DNA from: Carnegiea gigantea
Lineage: Eukaryota > Streptophyta > Magnoliopsida > Caryophyllales > Cactaceae
Assembly: GCA_029747015.1 (NCBI GenBank)
Contig: JAKOGI010000083.1
Location: forward strand, 1 to 64,000
DNA: 64,000 nt
Direction: 5' to 3'
Part shown: positions 1 through 20,306 of the stretch, in pieces
Position numbering within the stretch: position 1 is the stretch's first letter
Layout: each line of letters starts with the position of its first letter
Position numbers and translations under genes: made by a program
The notes under the pieces: generated by a model
What the model saw: only the letters and a program-made list of their open reading frames with translations
What the model was told of the DNA's origin: nothing
Database searches by the model: none

Positions 1-118
1 GCACACTTATACACAAACACCGAGACACAAGCACACGCACACACACACATATATATGTTTGTATATATGTATGTTTGGATACATATATATATGTGTGTGT
101 GTTGGGGGGTGGTATGTA

Positions 119-191
<73 letters not shown>

Positions 192-283
192 ATATGGTAT
201 GTATGTCTGTATGTGTGTGTGTAGTGCGCGGGTGTGGCGTCGTGCGCGGGTGTGTGTGTGTGCATAGTGTATGTGCATTATAT

Positions 284-349
<66 letters not shown>

Positions 350-395
350 TATATCTATATATATATATATATAATATATACATGTTATATGTATA

Positions 396-443
<48 letters not shown>

Positions 444-459
444 ATATGTGTGTATTATA

Positions 460-508
<49 letters not shown>

Positions 509-637
509 ATATATATATATATATATATATAAATTATGTATGTGTGTGCGCGCTGTGTGCGTTTGTGCGACGGGTGTGTTTGGGTGCTTATGTATGTGCA
601 TATATATATATAATGTATATATATATATATATAATCT

Positions 638-690
<53 letters not shown>

Positions 691-805
691 GTATGCATAT
701 ATGTTGTATGTGTATATGTACATATGTACGGGTGTGTGTGTGTATTGTGTTTATATGCACACACGCGCATATATATATATATATATATATGTATATGTAT
801 TATGC

Positions 806-837
<32 letters not shown>

Positions 838-842
838 ATATA

Positions 843-885
<43 letters not shown>

Positions 886-1005
886 GCATACATACATATA
901 TATATATATATGTATATATATGTATACACATATATGTATATATTTATACACACACGCACGCACACATTTGTATGTTTGTGTGTGTACATGCACATGGCTA
1001 TATGC
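1..1005. repeat. Compound TA/TG/CA microsatellite block
   Basis: About 1 kb of almost pure alternating purine-pyrimidine DNA: long (TA)n runs (around 139-182, 286-345, 462-530, 640-680, 770-790, 848-876) separated by (TG)n or (CA)n patches and a GC-richer island near 220-262. All open frames here encode only Tyr/Ile/Cys/Val/His strings and are artefacts of the dinucleotide repeat. Likely length-polymorphic and prone to assembly error. Confidence 0.95.
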
Positions 1006-1464
1006 ATACCTCAACCTCAACTCCCATCTTGGGTCTTGCTTTTGCGTGGTTTGCGGGGATTCAGATGTGTGCGGCCTTACCGTTATAGACGTTATTGTCC
1101 GTAGAGAAATTGACTCCAATGAACGCACATAAAAAGTTTTTAAAAAGCAATTTGGAAGTCAAATATTCTTTGATAGATAAAGGTAACGTATACAATATGT
1201 GATTGCTTTAGATAACATTAACTATAATGAATCACAAGGTAGAGTGAGAGTTATACGTACCTTCAGCAGTAAGCAGCAACATAATACTACTTTGGCCGAG
1301 AGCGATCAAAAGGTACTACCAGCCCACAACATACGGCCAATCTAAGATAGCGTAATAGCTAGTACAACAACCTACATTACCTACCATTCATAAGTCAAAG
1401 CAGTGCTAAAAGCTATCTACATAATTGTCCAAAACTTTAATCCTAGACCTTAACAAATTCACAC
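1006..1464. other. Unique AT-rich spacer, no gene seen
   Basis: Ordinary non-repetitive sequence between two microsatellites, about 0.4-0.9 kb upstream of the ARF-GAP start codon. It may be distal promoter. No coding frame or recognisable element was found. Confidence 0.5.
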
Positions 1465-1532
1465 ACACACATACACACATATATATGTATGTATACAGAC
1501 ACGCATACGTGCGTGTGCACACATGTATATGT

Positions 1533-1611
<79 letters not shown>

Positions 1612-1640
1612 TACATATATGTGTGTATTTATGTGTGTTT
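1465..1640. repeat. CA/AT/TG microsatellite
   Basis: A (CA)n patch near 1460-1478, a pure (AT)n run of roughly 75 bp at about 1534-1608, then TG-rich sequence to 1640. It lies about 260 bp upstream of the ARF-GAP start codon, so length variation could affect the promoter; that is inference. Confidence 0.9.
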
Positions 1641-1901
1641 GTGTTGATGATATTTGTACTTGTGTATTTGTGGTAACATTTTTTTAAAAAAATTATTTAC
1701 CTAATTACGTTATTTGTTTTCTAATATTTCGATGGCCTCCCTTGCACGTAGGAAGGCAGGAGAGGAGGATGAGAACCGGAGGATGAGGGCGGGGGAGGGA
1801 CTGGAGGAGGTCCTCTTCCAACAATCTCCCCCCCCCCCCCCCTCCCCCAAAACAAAAAACCAAAACACTAACCGGAATTTGGAACTGCCGCGGACGTGAA
1901 T
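1641..1901 (+). promoter_or_regulatory. Proximal promoter and 5' leader of the ARF-GAP gene
   Basis: The stretch directly before the chosen ATG at 1902. It contains an AG-rich segment (1755-1815) and a cytosine tract of about 14 bases near 1830, followed by an A/C-rich leader; purine and pyrimidine tracts are common in plant 5' leaders. No convincing TATA box could be placed, so the transcription start is not assigned. The in-frame GTG at 1896 was rejected as a start because ATG lies 6 bases downstream. Confidence 0.4.
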
Positions 1902-10661
<8,760 letters not shown>

Positions 10662-11837
10662 TTAGTCTTGTTTTGGATTATACTGTGTTAGAACATAATG
10701 TCCCACTAAACTATTTCTATGGTTCTGGCAAGAGGTAACAGCCAATTGATACCTTTTAAATCCAGGCTTCAATGGGAATAGCTCGTCTTGAATTTAATTG
10801 TAGTGTGTAAGGTTGCTTATGTTCCCCCTTACTCCCTTAGTTTTCACAGGAATTTGGGTTTATGTTTTGGTTTAACATTTCGATAATTTTCCTGGGACTA
10901 TACTTGGTGTGTTTATTGTGGAATGGTTACTTTCGATAATTATTCTTACGAATTCTGTGTCTCCATGTAGGACGAACTCTAACAAGATGCAAGCCTCGTA
11001 ATGGCGTCTAAGTAGTTTTCATGTACAAAAAATGTCCGAGTGATTGATTGTGATGTCACCGATGTGTAGTCTTACCAAACAGGTAAGTGTTTTCCACATG
11101 TATTTTTCTTTTATAAGATTAATGAGACCGGGGAGAGGGAACGAAGGACAAGGGAAGGTCAAGGGGTAAATGCACCAAACATCTCAAAACTTTTTGTCTT
11201 CCAAGACGATGTCTAATCTAACCGTTTCTATCATTTAACATGCATTTTTCTACCATGTTATATTGTATTCTGCTCTTTTCATTGCGTAATTTAGTATATC
11301 TCTATCTTACCGAATTATTAGTGTCAATTAGCTTGACTAAGAAAATTTTCGTGAATTGTTGCAAGAGACATTGGTTCCAAGAACAAAGTTGTGCATTTTT
11401 AATCGACTTCTTAACATATATTCGGCAGGAGCGTTGACACTTGGCTACTGATGTTGGCATTGTTCAAGTTGTTAAACAATGTGACGACGGATGTGAGCCC
11501 TTTTGCGGCCAATTTGTTCCTGAACTTAAAAGCATCTCTTCTGTAGGGTGACTTTGGGCGTGTAAGTGCAGGCACTGATGCATGTCATAATGTATACGTG
11601 TATTATTATTATTATTTTGTGAAGTGTCATCCACATGAAACATAGATATCTTGCCTGTAACTGTAAGTTGGACCCATGTTTTGAATTGCATCTGCAGTCT
11701 TGTCGTATTTACTTGTACGATTGCCTAAATTTCATCTCATTTTGTTGGATGGGAATGTGGGACTTTTGGCTTGGATTCCATTGCGTCACAAAAAATAAGT
11801 ATCTCTAAACATTAAATGTTTTAGTTTTATTTTTAAA
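10662..11837. other. 3' flank of the ARF-GAP gene
   Basis: Presumably holds the 3' UTR and the polyadenylation site, but no single signal stands out. A short (ATT)n run lies near 11602-11617. No other gene was recognised. Confidence 0.4.
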
Positions 11838-12160
11838 ACTTTTTGTTTTGAGCAAGTTTTGTGTGAGACCATCTCACATAGAATATATTATGAGACGGAT
11901 ACTTTTATGGTGACTTTCAATAATAATAGGGGTGACTAATAATTTATTTAGAATTGACCGTAATAAAAGTCATTGCTAAATGAACTCTTAGTCAACCTAA
12001 AATAAAAAGTTATTACAAAACATGTTAGTCATCACCAAACATCCAAAAAGTCACTCCAAAAGGAGGTGTCTTATAGTAACTTTTATGTTTGCAACCAAAA
12101 AAAAAAAAAAAATTTTATGTGAGATAGTCTCACTTAAAAATTTTTGTTTTACGCAAGTAA
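11838..12160. repeat. MITE-like repeat with GTGAGA..TCTCAC hairpins
   Basis: Two nearly identical 15-bp palindromes, GTGAGACCATCTCAC (about 11862-11876) and GTGAGATAGTCTCAC (about 12119-12133), in inverted relation at the two sides of a roughly 0.3 kb AT-rich unit, each beside a TTTTTGTTTT..GCAAGT tract. Motifs of the TGAGACxxTCTCA type recur in MITE-like repeats of several eudicot genomes. No coding capacity. Confidence 0.5.
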
Positions 12161-13062
12161 AATTCATTATTTGTGTAGAGCACTTATATTGCAATAATTT
12201 AAGAACTTCAGAGGTTCTCTGTTGTAAAATTTAGGACTTGTTTGATGGGAAAAAGTAGAATGAAATAGAATCATTCCTGAATCCCGTAGGGGCTAGGAAT
12301 ATGACTTGGATCCTGAATGTATTTGTTTGGAGAGAATAGAAATAAAATTAGATGACAATCCTTGTTGGTTGGCTACCAGTTATGGAATGAAATTAAACTG
12401 TTTTACTTTAAGAAGATTCTTATTCCATATCTTTTCTTATTTCTTATAATTAACTATTTTCTAATCTTTTGTATTGCTTTTTTGAATTATAATGCAAGTT
12501 ATTACTTTTGCATTTTTGTTTGATTGAGGAAATACATGTTATAGATATGGTTTTGAAACAGATTAGATTTATGAATTTCGGTTTTAAACCAGAATTTTGT
12601 AAACCCAAATTTTCAAAGGCTTATGATACGTGCCTTGTTGTAAGACACTTTTGCCTTAACTCAAATTAATGTATTTTATGATTTAAAATCACCAAATTTT
12701 TAATAAGTACTACTTAATGTGAGTTGAAAAGCTTTATTCATCGGTTACGCAACAAATACAAACTGATACTGTAATCGGAACAATCTCATCCATAAAGGCA
12801 TGTCGTATGTGTAATTTTGTTAATGTGAAAAATTATGTATAAAAGTACGATTTTACACACAGTGTATAAATTTTGACATCCTTCTGCTATTCAATCATAT
12901 CAATTTTTTTCCAATTTTATTTGTAATAGTATATATTTTAAGTGAAAACAAGACACTTTAAAAGTATTTTATAGTAAAATATTTATCATTTTGCATTTTC
13001 AAAGCCATACCAAAACTAAGAACAAATCTAAAGGTACATAAAAGAAAGACGAGAAAGCCGAG
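12161..13062. other. AT-rich intergenic DNA
   Basis: No gene seen. The segment at 12234-12430 starts GGACTTGTTTGATGGG, resembling the GGxCTTGTTTGG ends of hAT-type MITEs, but no matching second end was found. Confidence 0.4.
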
Positions 13063-13257
13063 ATGAGTATCGTCAGCAGCTCCGATGACTTCTTCCTCCA
13101 AGCTGTTCACGACAAGCCAGCATCATCTCCGTTCTCATTGACGATGAATGGGTATACCGATGGCCCCCCCTCTCTCTCATCTCAGTTAAGGTTTAGTGAG
13201 TTGTGCAAACATGAGAAAGGTTTAGTGAGTTGCGCAAGCGCGAGAACTGACAGATAA
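13063..13257 (+). CDS. Short ORF of unknown function beside a retrotransposon
   Basis: A 64-codon frame starting with ATG after a purine-rich stretch and ending about 90 bp before the Tat-element target site. It is Ser-rich (MSIVSSSDDFFLQAVHDK at the start), with more even codon use than the surrounding AT-rich DNA. It could be the first exon of a gene interrupted by the insertion at 13354; the sequence on the other side of the element (22876 onward) shows no obvious continuation. No family is recognised, and it may be spurious. Confidence 0.2.
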   Translation: MSIVSSSDDFFLQAVHDKPASSPFSLTMNGYTDGPPSLSSQLRFSELCKHEKGLVSCASARTDR

Positions 13258-13348
13258 TAAAAGGTGCAAAATGGCGTTTTGACTTATTTTCTTTTATGGC
13301 AAAAGTTAAATATTGCCCTAAGGTGGTGTTCAAGCAACATTTATTGTC

Positions 13349-13353
13349 ATAGG
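13349..13353. repeat. Left target-site duplication ATAGG
   Basis: ATAGG directly before the left LTR, repeated exactly at 22871-22875 directly after the right LTR. Five bp is the size expected for LTR-retrotransposon integrase. Confidence 0.9.
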
Positions 13354-14013
13354 TGTGAATACAAATTTCAAGTTTAAAATAAATTAGACAGGAATTTGAG
13401 TACGAAATTGAATCTTTGTATTTGATTTAAATGTGGGTACGAAATTGAATATAAATTAGACAGGAATTTGAGTACGAAATTGAATATAATGAGATTAACT
13501 ATCTGATTCAATTTCCTTCGAATGAGTTTGAAAGAGTTTTATCGTAAGAGAAGACCTTAAAAGCTTAATCTCAATCAAGATGAATACTTTATCTTTAAGG
13601 GATGATGAGATGAATACTTCATCTTTGAGGGAGGATGGCACGCGGGTTTGTTATCTTCCTTCAAAGAGTGAATGTTTGAGAAAAACTCCCCCCTCCCCCT
13701 TGAAAGTTAAGATGGACTTTGACTTCACTTTAGGTCTTCCATCGGGCCTCATCTTGGATTGATTTGACTTGAAAGTTGTTTGCTTTGATTTTGACTTTGA
13801 CTTGGGTTTTAACTTGAGACTTGAGAGTCTCTTGGGCTTCGACTGGGCCTTGACTTGGAAGTCGTTTGGGCTTAGGTCGTGACCTAACTTGGAAGTCTCT
13901 TGGGCTTTCACTTGGAAGTAATTTAGGCTTAATTAAATCAATTAAAAGGATTGACTGAAATAATTAATTTAATTTAATTTTGGTACGGCACATAAATATT
14001 TTTAATGTCTAAA
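13354..14013 (-). repeat. 3' LTR of the Tat element (660 bp)
   Basis: Starts TGTGAATAC after the ATAGG duplication and ends TGTCTAAA, aligning with TGCCTACA at the end of the other LTR (terminal CA mutated). It holds fewer copies of the GACTTGGAAGTCxxTTGGGCTT-type repeat (13750-13920) than the other LTR, which explains its shorter length. Confidence 0.85.
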
Positions 14014-16877
14014 AATTGCCCCCTCAAGACTAGGTCATGTATAAGACTTGTGTCGCTTAAACATGGCCAAAGCCTCGATTTCCTTTTATAGTCTATCATT
14101 TGTTCACGATAAATGCCGTGAATGAAATTTCAACATGCTTTGATTTGTTTTTTTTTTTTTTGGGTGAAAGTTTGAACAAATGATATTTTTTTTTTTTTTT
14201 GGGGTGTCCTAGAGTTGGGGGAAAAGAGTTGGATCATGTGGAGCTATAGAGACTCAAAACAAGGCCCATCCGCACCATGCCAAGCTCCCATTCTCTCTTT
14301 TTTCTTCATTTTGTGTGTGGGACTGGGCTTGTTTGGGTGTTTCTACAGCCCGCGTTCTCTTCCCTATTCCTTTCTTTCTTCTTTTTCTTTAGATGGGGTT
14401 GGGCCGGTCTCTTGGTCTGCTTCGCTGGACCGCATTTGCCTTCCCTTCCCCATCGCAAAGCTTGGTTTTTTTCACTTAAGTGGCATGCGGGGGGCACGTG
14501 ATCTCCTTTCTCCATCCTCCTTTGCACATGGGCCTGGCCCAGATTGGGCTTCTCTTTTCCTTCTTTTTGTTTTTTTGCGTGCGCTGAGTCCGTCTTCAGC
14601 TTCCCTCCCCAAACCAGAGCCTGGCCTTGTTTTGCTTCATTTAAGTGGCACAAGCCCCTCACGTAATTGCTCAGCCCTTCTTCTTGCTCCTCCCTTCTAT
14701 AGCAAAAAAACCAAGACTCTTGATTTTTGTTGTTGCTGCTGGTTTTTGGTGGAAACACCCCCAGGCTCCTAACCTCTATGCCTCTTAAACCCCTATTAAA
14801 ATGGCTTGGCACTCGGTTTAACACTTGTGGCTATCAAAGGTAACAATTTTCTTAACCTTCCTTCATCTCCTTTCATCCTTTAGTTGACTAAAGTTCCATG
14901 CTTTTTTGTTATGCAAAGGAGTCGAACTTTGGTGTAAAAAGATTTAACCTTTTTTTAAATTTGATTTGAGATGAGCTCTTCAATTAGGCGCACCAAACGA
15001 GTTGAATTTGTGGCTTGAATAAAGTCAAATTTTTGTTTTGAATGAGCTAGGTTTATGGTTGAATGAACAAAGTTTGTGACTTGAATGAATTGGGTCCTTC
15101 GGGCCAAGGAGGACTGAAGAGATAAAGAAGGCGGGTTATAACCTTCTAAGGCTTAGTTTTTTTAAATTTTTTTATTTTATGCTATTGAATCCATCTCTGT
15201 TGGTGTAAGCTATTTGTGAAATTCCATTTCTCTGGCTTTTTAGTTTGGGAGGAATAGAGGAAACTGAGAAGATCATGCCCAGCCACAATATGGGTAATTT
15301 GGTGGCTGGACAAGAGGCTAAGGCATAGGTTTTGGGCCATTAGGCTTGGCCTTAGAAGCAAAGTCATCTAAGTCACCATCTAAGAATTTAGCCAAAAGGA
15401 TTGCTCTCAAAACATTTGCTAATTTCCGGGAACCTCACTGTTGTGGCTGTTATTCGGCTTATGCCCCTTGATGAATGCATTCTGTTAGCTCCTTTACATT
15501 GTGCCAGCTTCTTTGAATTTAATGTTGTGGGGATCTCGAGCATAGCTTGATTTTGAGAAATGGTGAAAGAAGTAGGAAAATTAAGAGAGGGAAAGAGGGC
15601 TTTGAAGTGTAAAGAGTGTTGTGGGTCTATGACTTAGCAAATTGAGTGCCTTTTCTTGTTAATCTCACCCATTTTGTTCGAATTTGCCATATAATGCTTT
15701 GAGGTTATTGACTTTTTTTCCGACAATTATTGGCAACAAAGGTGGCGACTTTAGCTAGAATGAACCCAAAGGGAGCAACTTTATTATGTTGAAAATTCTT
15801 CTCATAGCTTGTTGATGCTCTTTTTGATGGTACATGTTGACCATCATGCTTGCTCTGCATCGCAACATCACGTTCATTTGTTGAAAGGTCGTATTTTTGT
15901 CATCACAACGTCACGCTCATTTGTTGAAAGGTCGCATTTTTGTCGCTTGTGCTGTTTTTGTATGCCAAGACCTTCCTTTTTTGTTGCATTTTTGTAGTCA
16001 CTTATATAGATTGACAAGTCACTTGACGACCCACTTGCGAACGTAGTTTACTGTTAAGCCTTTCGGGGCCTAAGGAAATCCACACGCCAAACAGTGGTGC
16101 AAATCTTGAAGAACCACTTGCGAATGCAGTTTATCGTTAGGTCTTTTGGAGCCTAAAAGGGGAACGTACACGCCAAAAAGTGGCATAAAAATTTGAAGAA
16201 CCACCTCTCGAACGCGGTCTACCGTTAGGCCTTTTGGGCCCTAAAACGAAATCGTGCACGCCAAATAGTGGTATTAAGATTCGAAGAACTACTTGCGAAT
16301 GCGGTCTACCGTTATGCCTTTTGGGGACCTAAAACGGGATCGTACACGCCAAAAAGTAGTATTAAGATTCGAAGAACTACTTGCAAACGCTGTTTGCCGT
16401 TAGGCATTTTGGGGTCTAAAATGGAAACCCACACACCTAAAAATGCTATAAGTTGCGACGAGCAGCTCAGCGGTAGAAAACTGATGTCTTTGATTGATTT
16501 TTCTTCATGCCCGCCTCATCTCTTTCTCTCTTCTCTTTTTGTTTTTTAGGTCTTGTGTTTGACTGCACTTTGTGATTTGCTTACTAAGCTACCTATGTAC
16601 TCATAAGAACTTGCAATTCCCAATAAGATTAAGTCATCAGGTAGTTCAACAGAGTATACTTTGATTATTTATTTTTACCATTCACAATTTATACTCTTAT
16701 AGGTTAGGAGTAGTACAAAGGTTTTTTTTTTTTTTTTTTTGAGTGAACAGTTTAGGCTTTTGTTCTAGAGCCACTTTTTTTGAATGTGTGTGAACAGTTT
16801 AGGCTCTTGTTTGGGAGCCTACTTTTTTTCTCTGTCAACAGTTTAGGCTCTTGTTCAAGAGCTAGTCCAACATTCCC
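14014..16877 (-). other. 3' noncoding region of the Tat element
   Basis: A 2.9 kb stretch between the integrase end and the 3' LTR. No conserved domain is visible in either strand; the long open frames at 14215-14824 on both strands are compositional. It contains the tandem repeat at 16031-16450 and, near 16740-16870, three copies of a GTTTAGGCTxTTGTTxxxGAGCC motif separated by T-rich runs. Confidence 0.65.
16031..16450. repeat. Five-copy tandem repeat, 83-88 bp unit
   Basis: Units start with CCACTTGCGAA or a variant at 16031, 16114, 16201, 16289 and 16377. Each contains CCGTTAGGCCTTTTGG-like and ACACGCCAAAxAGTGG-like segments. It lies in the 3' noncoding region of the Tat element, where tandem repeats that can seed satellites are known in this lineage. 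Confidence 0.85.
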
Positions 16878-17790
16878 TCAAGGGACATAGTGCTTTAAGA
16901 ACTTGTCATTTATTGGTCCAACCCGAACCCCTTGTCTATCTACTATCTTACAGACACCATTTGAGTATACTTCGTGGACAATATAGGGTCTTTCCCATTT
17001 CATACTGAATTTGTTTCCTGTCTTATGGGTCATGATGATTGGCCTCTTTAGTGCAAGTACCTGATCCCCAACTTGGAACGAACGCGGTTGCACTTTTTGG
17101 TTGAATGCTTGGGTTAGGCGAGCCTGATAATATTCTAACTTCTGCTAGGCTTGGAGTCTTTTCTCATTAAAGGCTTGCAATTCTACTGAGCGAAGTTGGT
17201 GGTTTTCATCCTAACGTAGACCCTCTTGTATAGGAATGCACAATGACGGGATTTGAATTTCCAGTGGCAGGACACCTTCTACTCCATATACTAGAGCGTA
17301 AGAGGTTAATTGTGTTGGCATCCTATACGTGGTTTGATATGCCCAAAGAGCCTTCCCCAACCTCTCATGCTAGTCTTTCTTGGATTTTGACACCACCTTC
17401 TTCAGCAGGTTGCACAATGTCTTGTTGAAGGCTTCTGCTAGGCCATTTGTAAGAGCATAGTACATTGACGACTTATGCTGGGCAAACTTGTATTTCTCAC
17501 AAAAGTTAGTCATCAATTTGTTGACGAACGGTTTGCCATTGTCTGTGATAATGTATTGAGGCACACTATATCGATAAATGATGTACGTTCGAATGAAGTC
17601 AACAACATTCTTTTTTTTAACTTCCTTTAATGCAATCACCGTTACCCATTTAGAAAAATAGTCGGTGGCAGCTAAAATGTATACATGACCCATAGAAGAC
17701 TTAGGAGTAAGGGGTCCTATAACATCAAGTCTCCATGCCTTAAACGGCCAAGATGCCACGGTTTGACGGAGTGGCTCTGAAGGCTGGTGA
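16878..17790 (-). pseudogene. Ty3/gypsy integrase remnant
   Basis: Two frames. The piece at 17370-17759 is the catalytic core: WRLDVIGPL and ATDYFSKW carry the first Asp region, YSVPQYIITDNGKPFVN the second Asp, and NGLAEAFNKTL the glutamate region. The piece at 16878-17093 is the C-terminal domain (FQVGDQVLALKR, GNKFSMKWERPYIV). Upstream near 17760-17900 a degraded zinc-binding region can be followed out of frame. Stops and frameshifts separate the parts, so the integrase is non-functional. It is the last pol domain before the long 3' noncoding region. Confidence 0.9.
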
Positions 17791-18154
17791 ATAAAGTTAG
17801 CATGGAACTAACATGCATCACATCTTTTTGTATAGTCAATACAATCACGCACCATGGTCAGCCAGTAATAGCCCATTCTTTTGATGTGGTCATATAACTT
17901 GGGTTCCGATTGATGCGCACCACACACACCAGCATGTGCTTCTTTCATTACTCATTTTCCTTCTTCCTCATCTAGACATCATAGCAAGAGAGAGCGGAAA
18001 GAGCATCAGCACAACGTTCCTTTGTAATAGAGAAAGCGTGAGGCTCTTCGTTGAATTTCTATCTTGTGCCTCACATCACTTGGCAGATTTTCGTGCTTTA
18101 AATAATCAATAAGCGGCTGGCACCAATCTTCCTTATCTACCACAGAAGCAGAGG

Positions 18155-18811
18155 CTATTGTGGCATCTTCTTCATCGTCATTGTCAGGTGGTGCAATGAC
18201 CCATTACCAGCAAATTGGAACATTGATGTTCTCTTCTGCCCTAGCACCAAAGTGGCTACAAGATTTGCAAGCGCATCAGCCATCTTGTTGGCATCCCTAG
18301 AGACATGCTCCAACATTACAATTTCTAGCCTATCCAACAGTCGTAAGGCATGCTTGTGATATGGGATAAGATCATCCTTTTTCACTCAAAGTTCTTTTAT
18401 GAGCTGGTTGATGATCAATTGTGAGTCGCCATGGACATCAAGATCTTTAATCCTGATCTTGATTACCATTTAAAGGCCTTGTATAAGTGTTTGATACTCA
18501 GTCATCTTATTAGAGCATAGCTGGGTCAGCGCGAATGAATATGGTAGAATGTGCTTTTCAGGAGAAACTAGTATAACTCTTGCTCCTACTCCATCATGCC
18601 TGGCAGCGCCATCGAAGTACATTTCCTAAGGTGGAAGGACATCGACACAGAACACCTCCTCCCCGGGAAGGTCATCACTTAGTTCCCTATTATCAGGAAC
18701 TGAATAGTATGCTAAAAAGTCTGCCAACGCTTGGCCTTTAATGGCTTTTGTGGCATATAAACCAGATCGTACTGTTTTGAGATAACCACTTGCACTTCGC
18801 AAGCTGTCCAT
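18155..18811 (-). pseudogene. Second RNase-H-like region of Tat pol, broken
   Basis: The frame at 18155-18385 has YHKHALRLLDRLEIVMLEH followed by ADALANLVATL, and the frame at 18626-18811 has AIKGQALADFLAYYSVP and LSDDLPGEEVF. These are hallmark strings of the additional (archaeal-type) RNase H region that Tat-lineage elements carry between the first RNase H and the integrase. The intervening 18386-18625 continues the domain out of frame. Non-functional. Confidence 0.8.
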
Positions 18812-18899
18812 TCAGAACTAGTCTTGTCAAGATGTACTTAACTGGGTCGGCCTTGGAGACAACATGCACGGTATTGGTTTGCATGTAATGCCTTAGCTT

Positions 18900-19960
18900 T
18901 TAAATGGCAAATACGAGAGCTAAGCACATCTTTTCAACTGGTGAGTAATTAAGTTCAACCCCAATTAATGTCTGACTCAGGTTATAGAGAGTCCTCTCCT
19001 TACCTTCAGAATTCTCTTGGGCACATAATGCTCCAAGAGAACGTTCTTGCACTACAATGTAAAGTATGAGGGGCTTGCCAAAAACAAGTGCCCCTAATAC
19101 CGGAGGGCTTGACAAGTACTTTTTGATGCTATTGAAAGCGTTTGACATGAGTCATCTCATTCAAAAGGTGTTCCCTTTTTCATGAGGTGGCTGAAAGGGT
19201 GACAGCAACCAGCGAGATTTGAGATGAACCTTCTGCTATACGCCAAGCGTTCTTGCAACCCTTGGAGCTCTTTGAGGTTCTTTAGTGGGGCATGTCTCGA
19301 ATTTCTTTATCTTAGCTTGATCAATTTCGATGCCTCTATGTCGGGTGACAAAGCTTAGGGATTTGTCAGACGTGACTCCAAATGCGCATTTTAGTGGATT
19401 CATCTTTAGTTGGTATTTTCCTAATCTTTCGAAGATTTGCCAAAGATCTCGCAGGATCTAATCTATTTTTGGACTTGACCACCAAATTATCTACATAGCA
19501 CTCCACATTTTTGTGCAGCATGTCTTCAAAAATGGTTTGCATCACCCTTTGATAGGTTGCTCCTGCATTTTTCAAGCCAAAAGGCATCACCTTATAGCGA
19601 AAGTTGCCCTTCAGTGTGCAGAACACTATGGCCTTTTGATCTGCAAGTGCTATTTGAATCTGGTTGTAGCCTGTAGTGCAATCCATGAAGAATAAGGCTT
19701 CATGACTAGTGGTAGCACCAATCATGAGTTCAGTGACTAGAAGTAGAAAGTCATCTTTTGGGCATGCATCATTAAGATCCCAAAAATTCACACAAATTCG
19801 AAGTTGGCTATTTTTCTTCCTGAATAGGATGATGTTTGCAATCTAAGTTGGATAGTTCACCTCACGTATGAACCCAGCATCAATAAGTTTGTTTACCTCC
19901 TTTTTGATTTTAAGTATCAACTTAGGTCGAAAACGCCATTGAGGTTGCTTCTTAGGCGAA
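18900..19960 (-). pseudogene. Ty3/gypsy reverse transcriptase and RNase H remnant
   Basis: Read on the minus strand. 19800-19960 has RFRPKLILKIKKEVNKL and FIREVNYPT before a stop. 19366-19791 has LNDACPKDDF, MDCTTGYNQIQIA, KVMPFGLKNAGATYQR and the catalytic box as YVDN instead of YVDD, so one catalytic aspartate is lost. 18900-19148 has the RNase H start (LGALCAQENSEGKE, YSPVEKMCLALVFA). Frameshifts and stops lie between them. Confidence 0.9.
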
Positions 19961-20306
19961 ACACCTTTTTAATGGACATGTAATGAACCGCAACCCTGGG
20001 ATCTAATCCAGGCATTTCCTTATAACTCTATGCAAATACATCCTTACATTCAGAGAGGAGCTTGAAATACTCTTCCTCTTCCTTGGGCGTGAGCATGACA
20101 CTCATATAGACATGGCAAGGTTCTTCCACAAAGCTAAGATTCAACTCTTTTAACTCGTCAACTATGGCTTACCCCACATCTTCCAGGGCCTCTGGTGCTT
20201 TATTGAGATCTATTTCAGAATCTGACTCATCCAACTCTTGCACTGTGATGTAGCTAGCTTCTGCTGTTTCATCCAAATCTAAAATGATTCTTCCATCTTT
20301 AGCTAA

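Noticed and set aside
55..1132. Several open frames of 60-226 codons on both strands
   Set aside because: They translate TA, TG and CA dinucleotide runs into Tyr/Ile/Cys/Val/His strings.
14215..14824. Long overlapping frames on both strands (185 and 172 codons)
   Set aside because: Inside the 3' noncoding region of the Tat element, composition driven, no motif.
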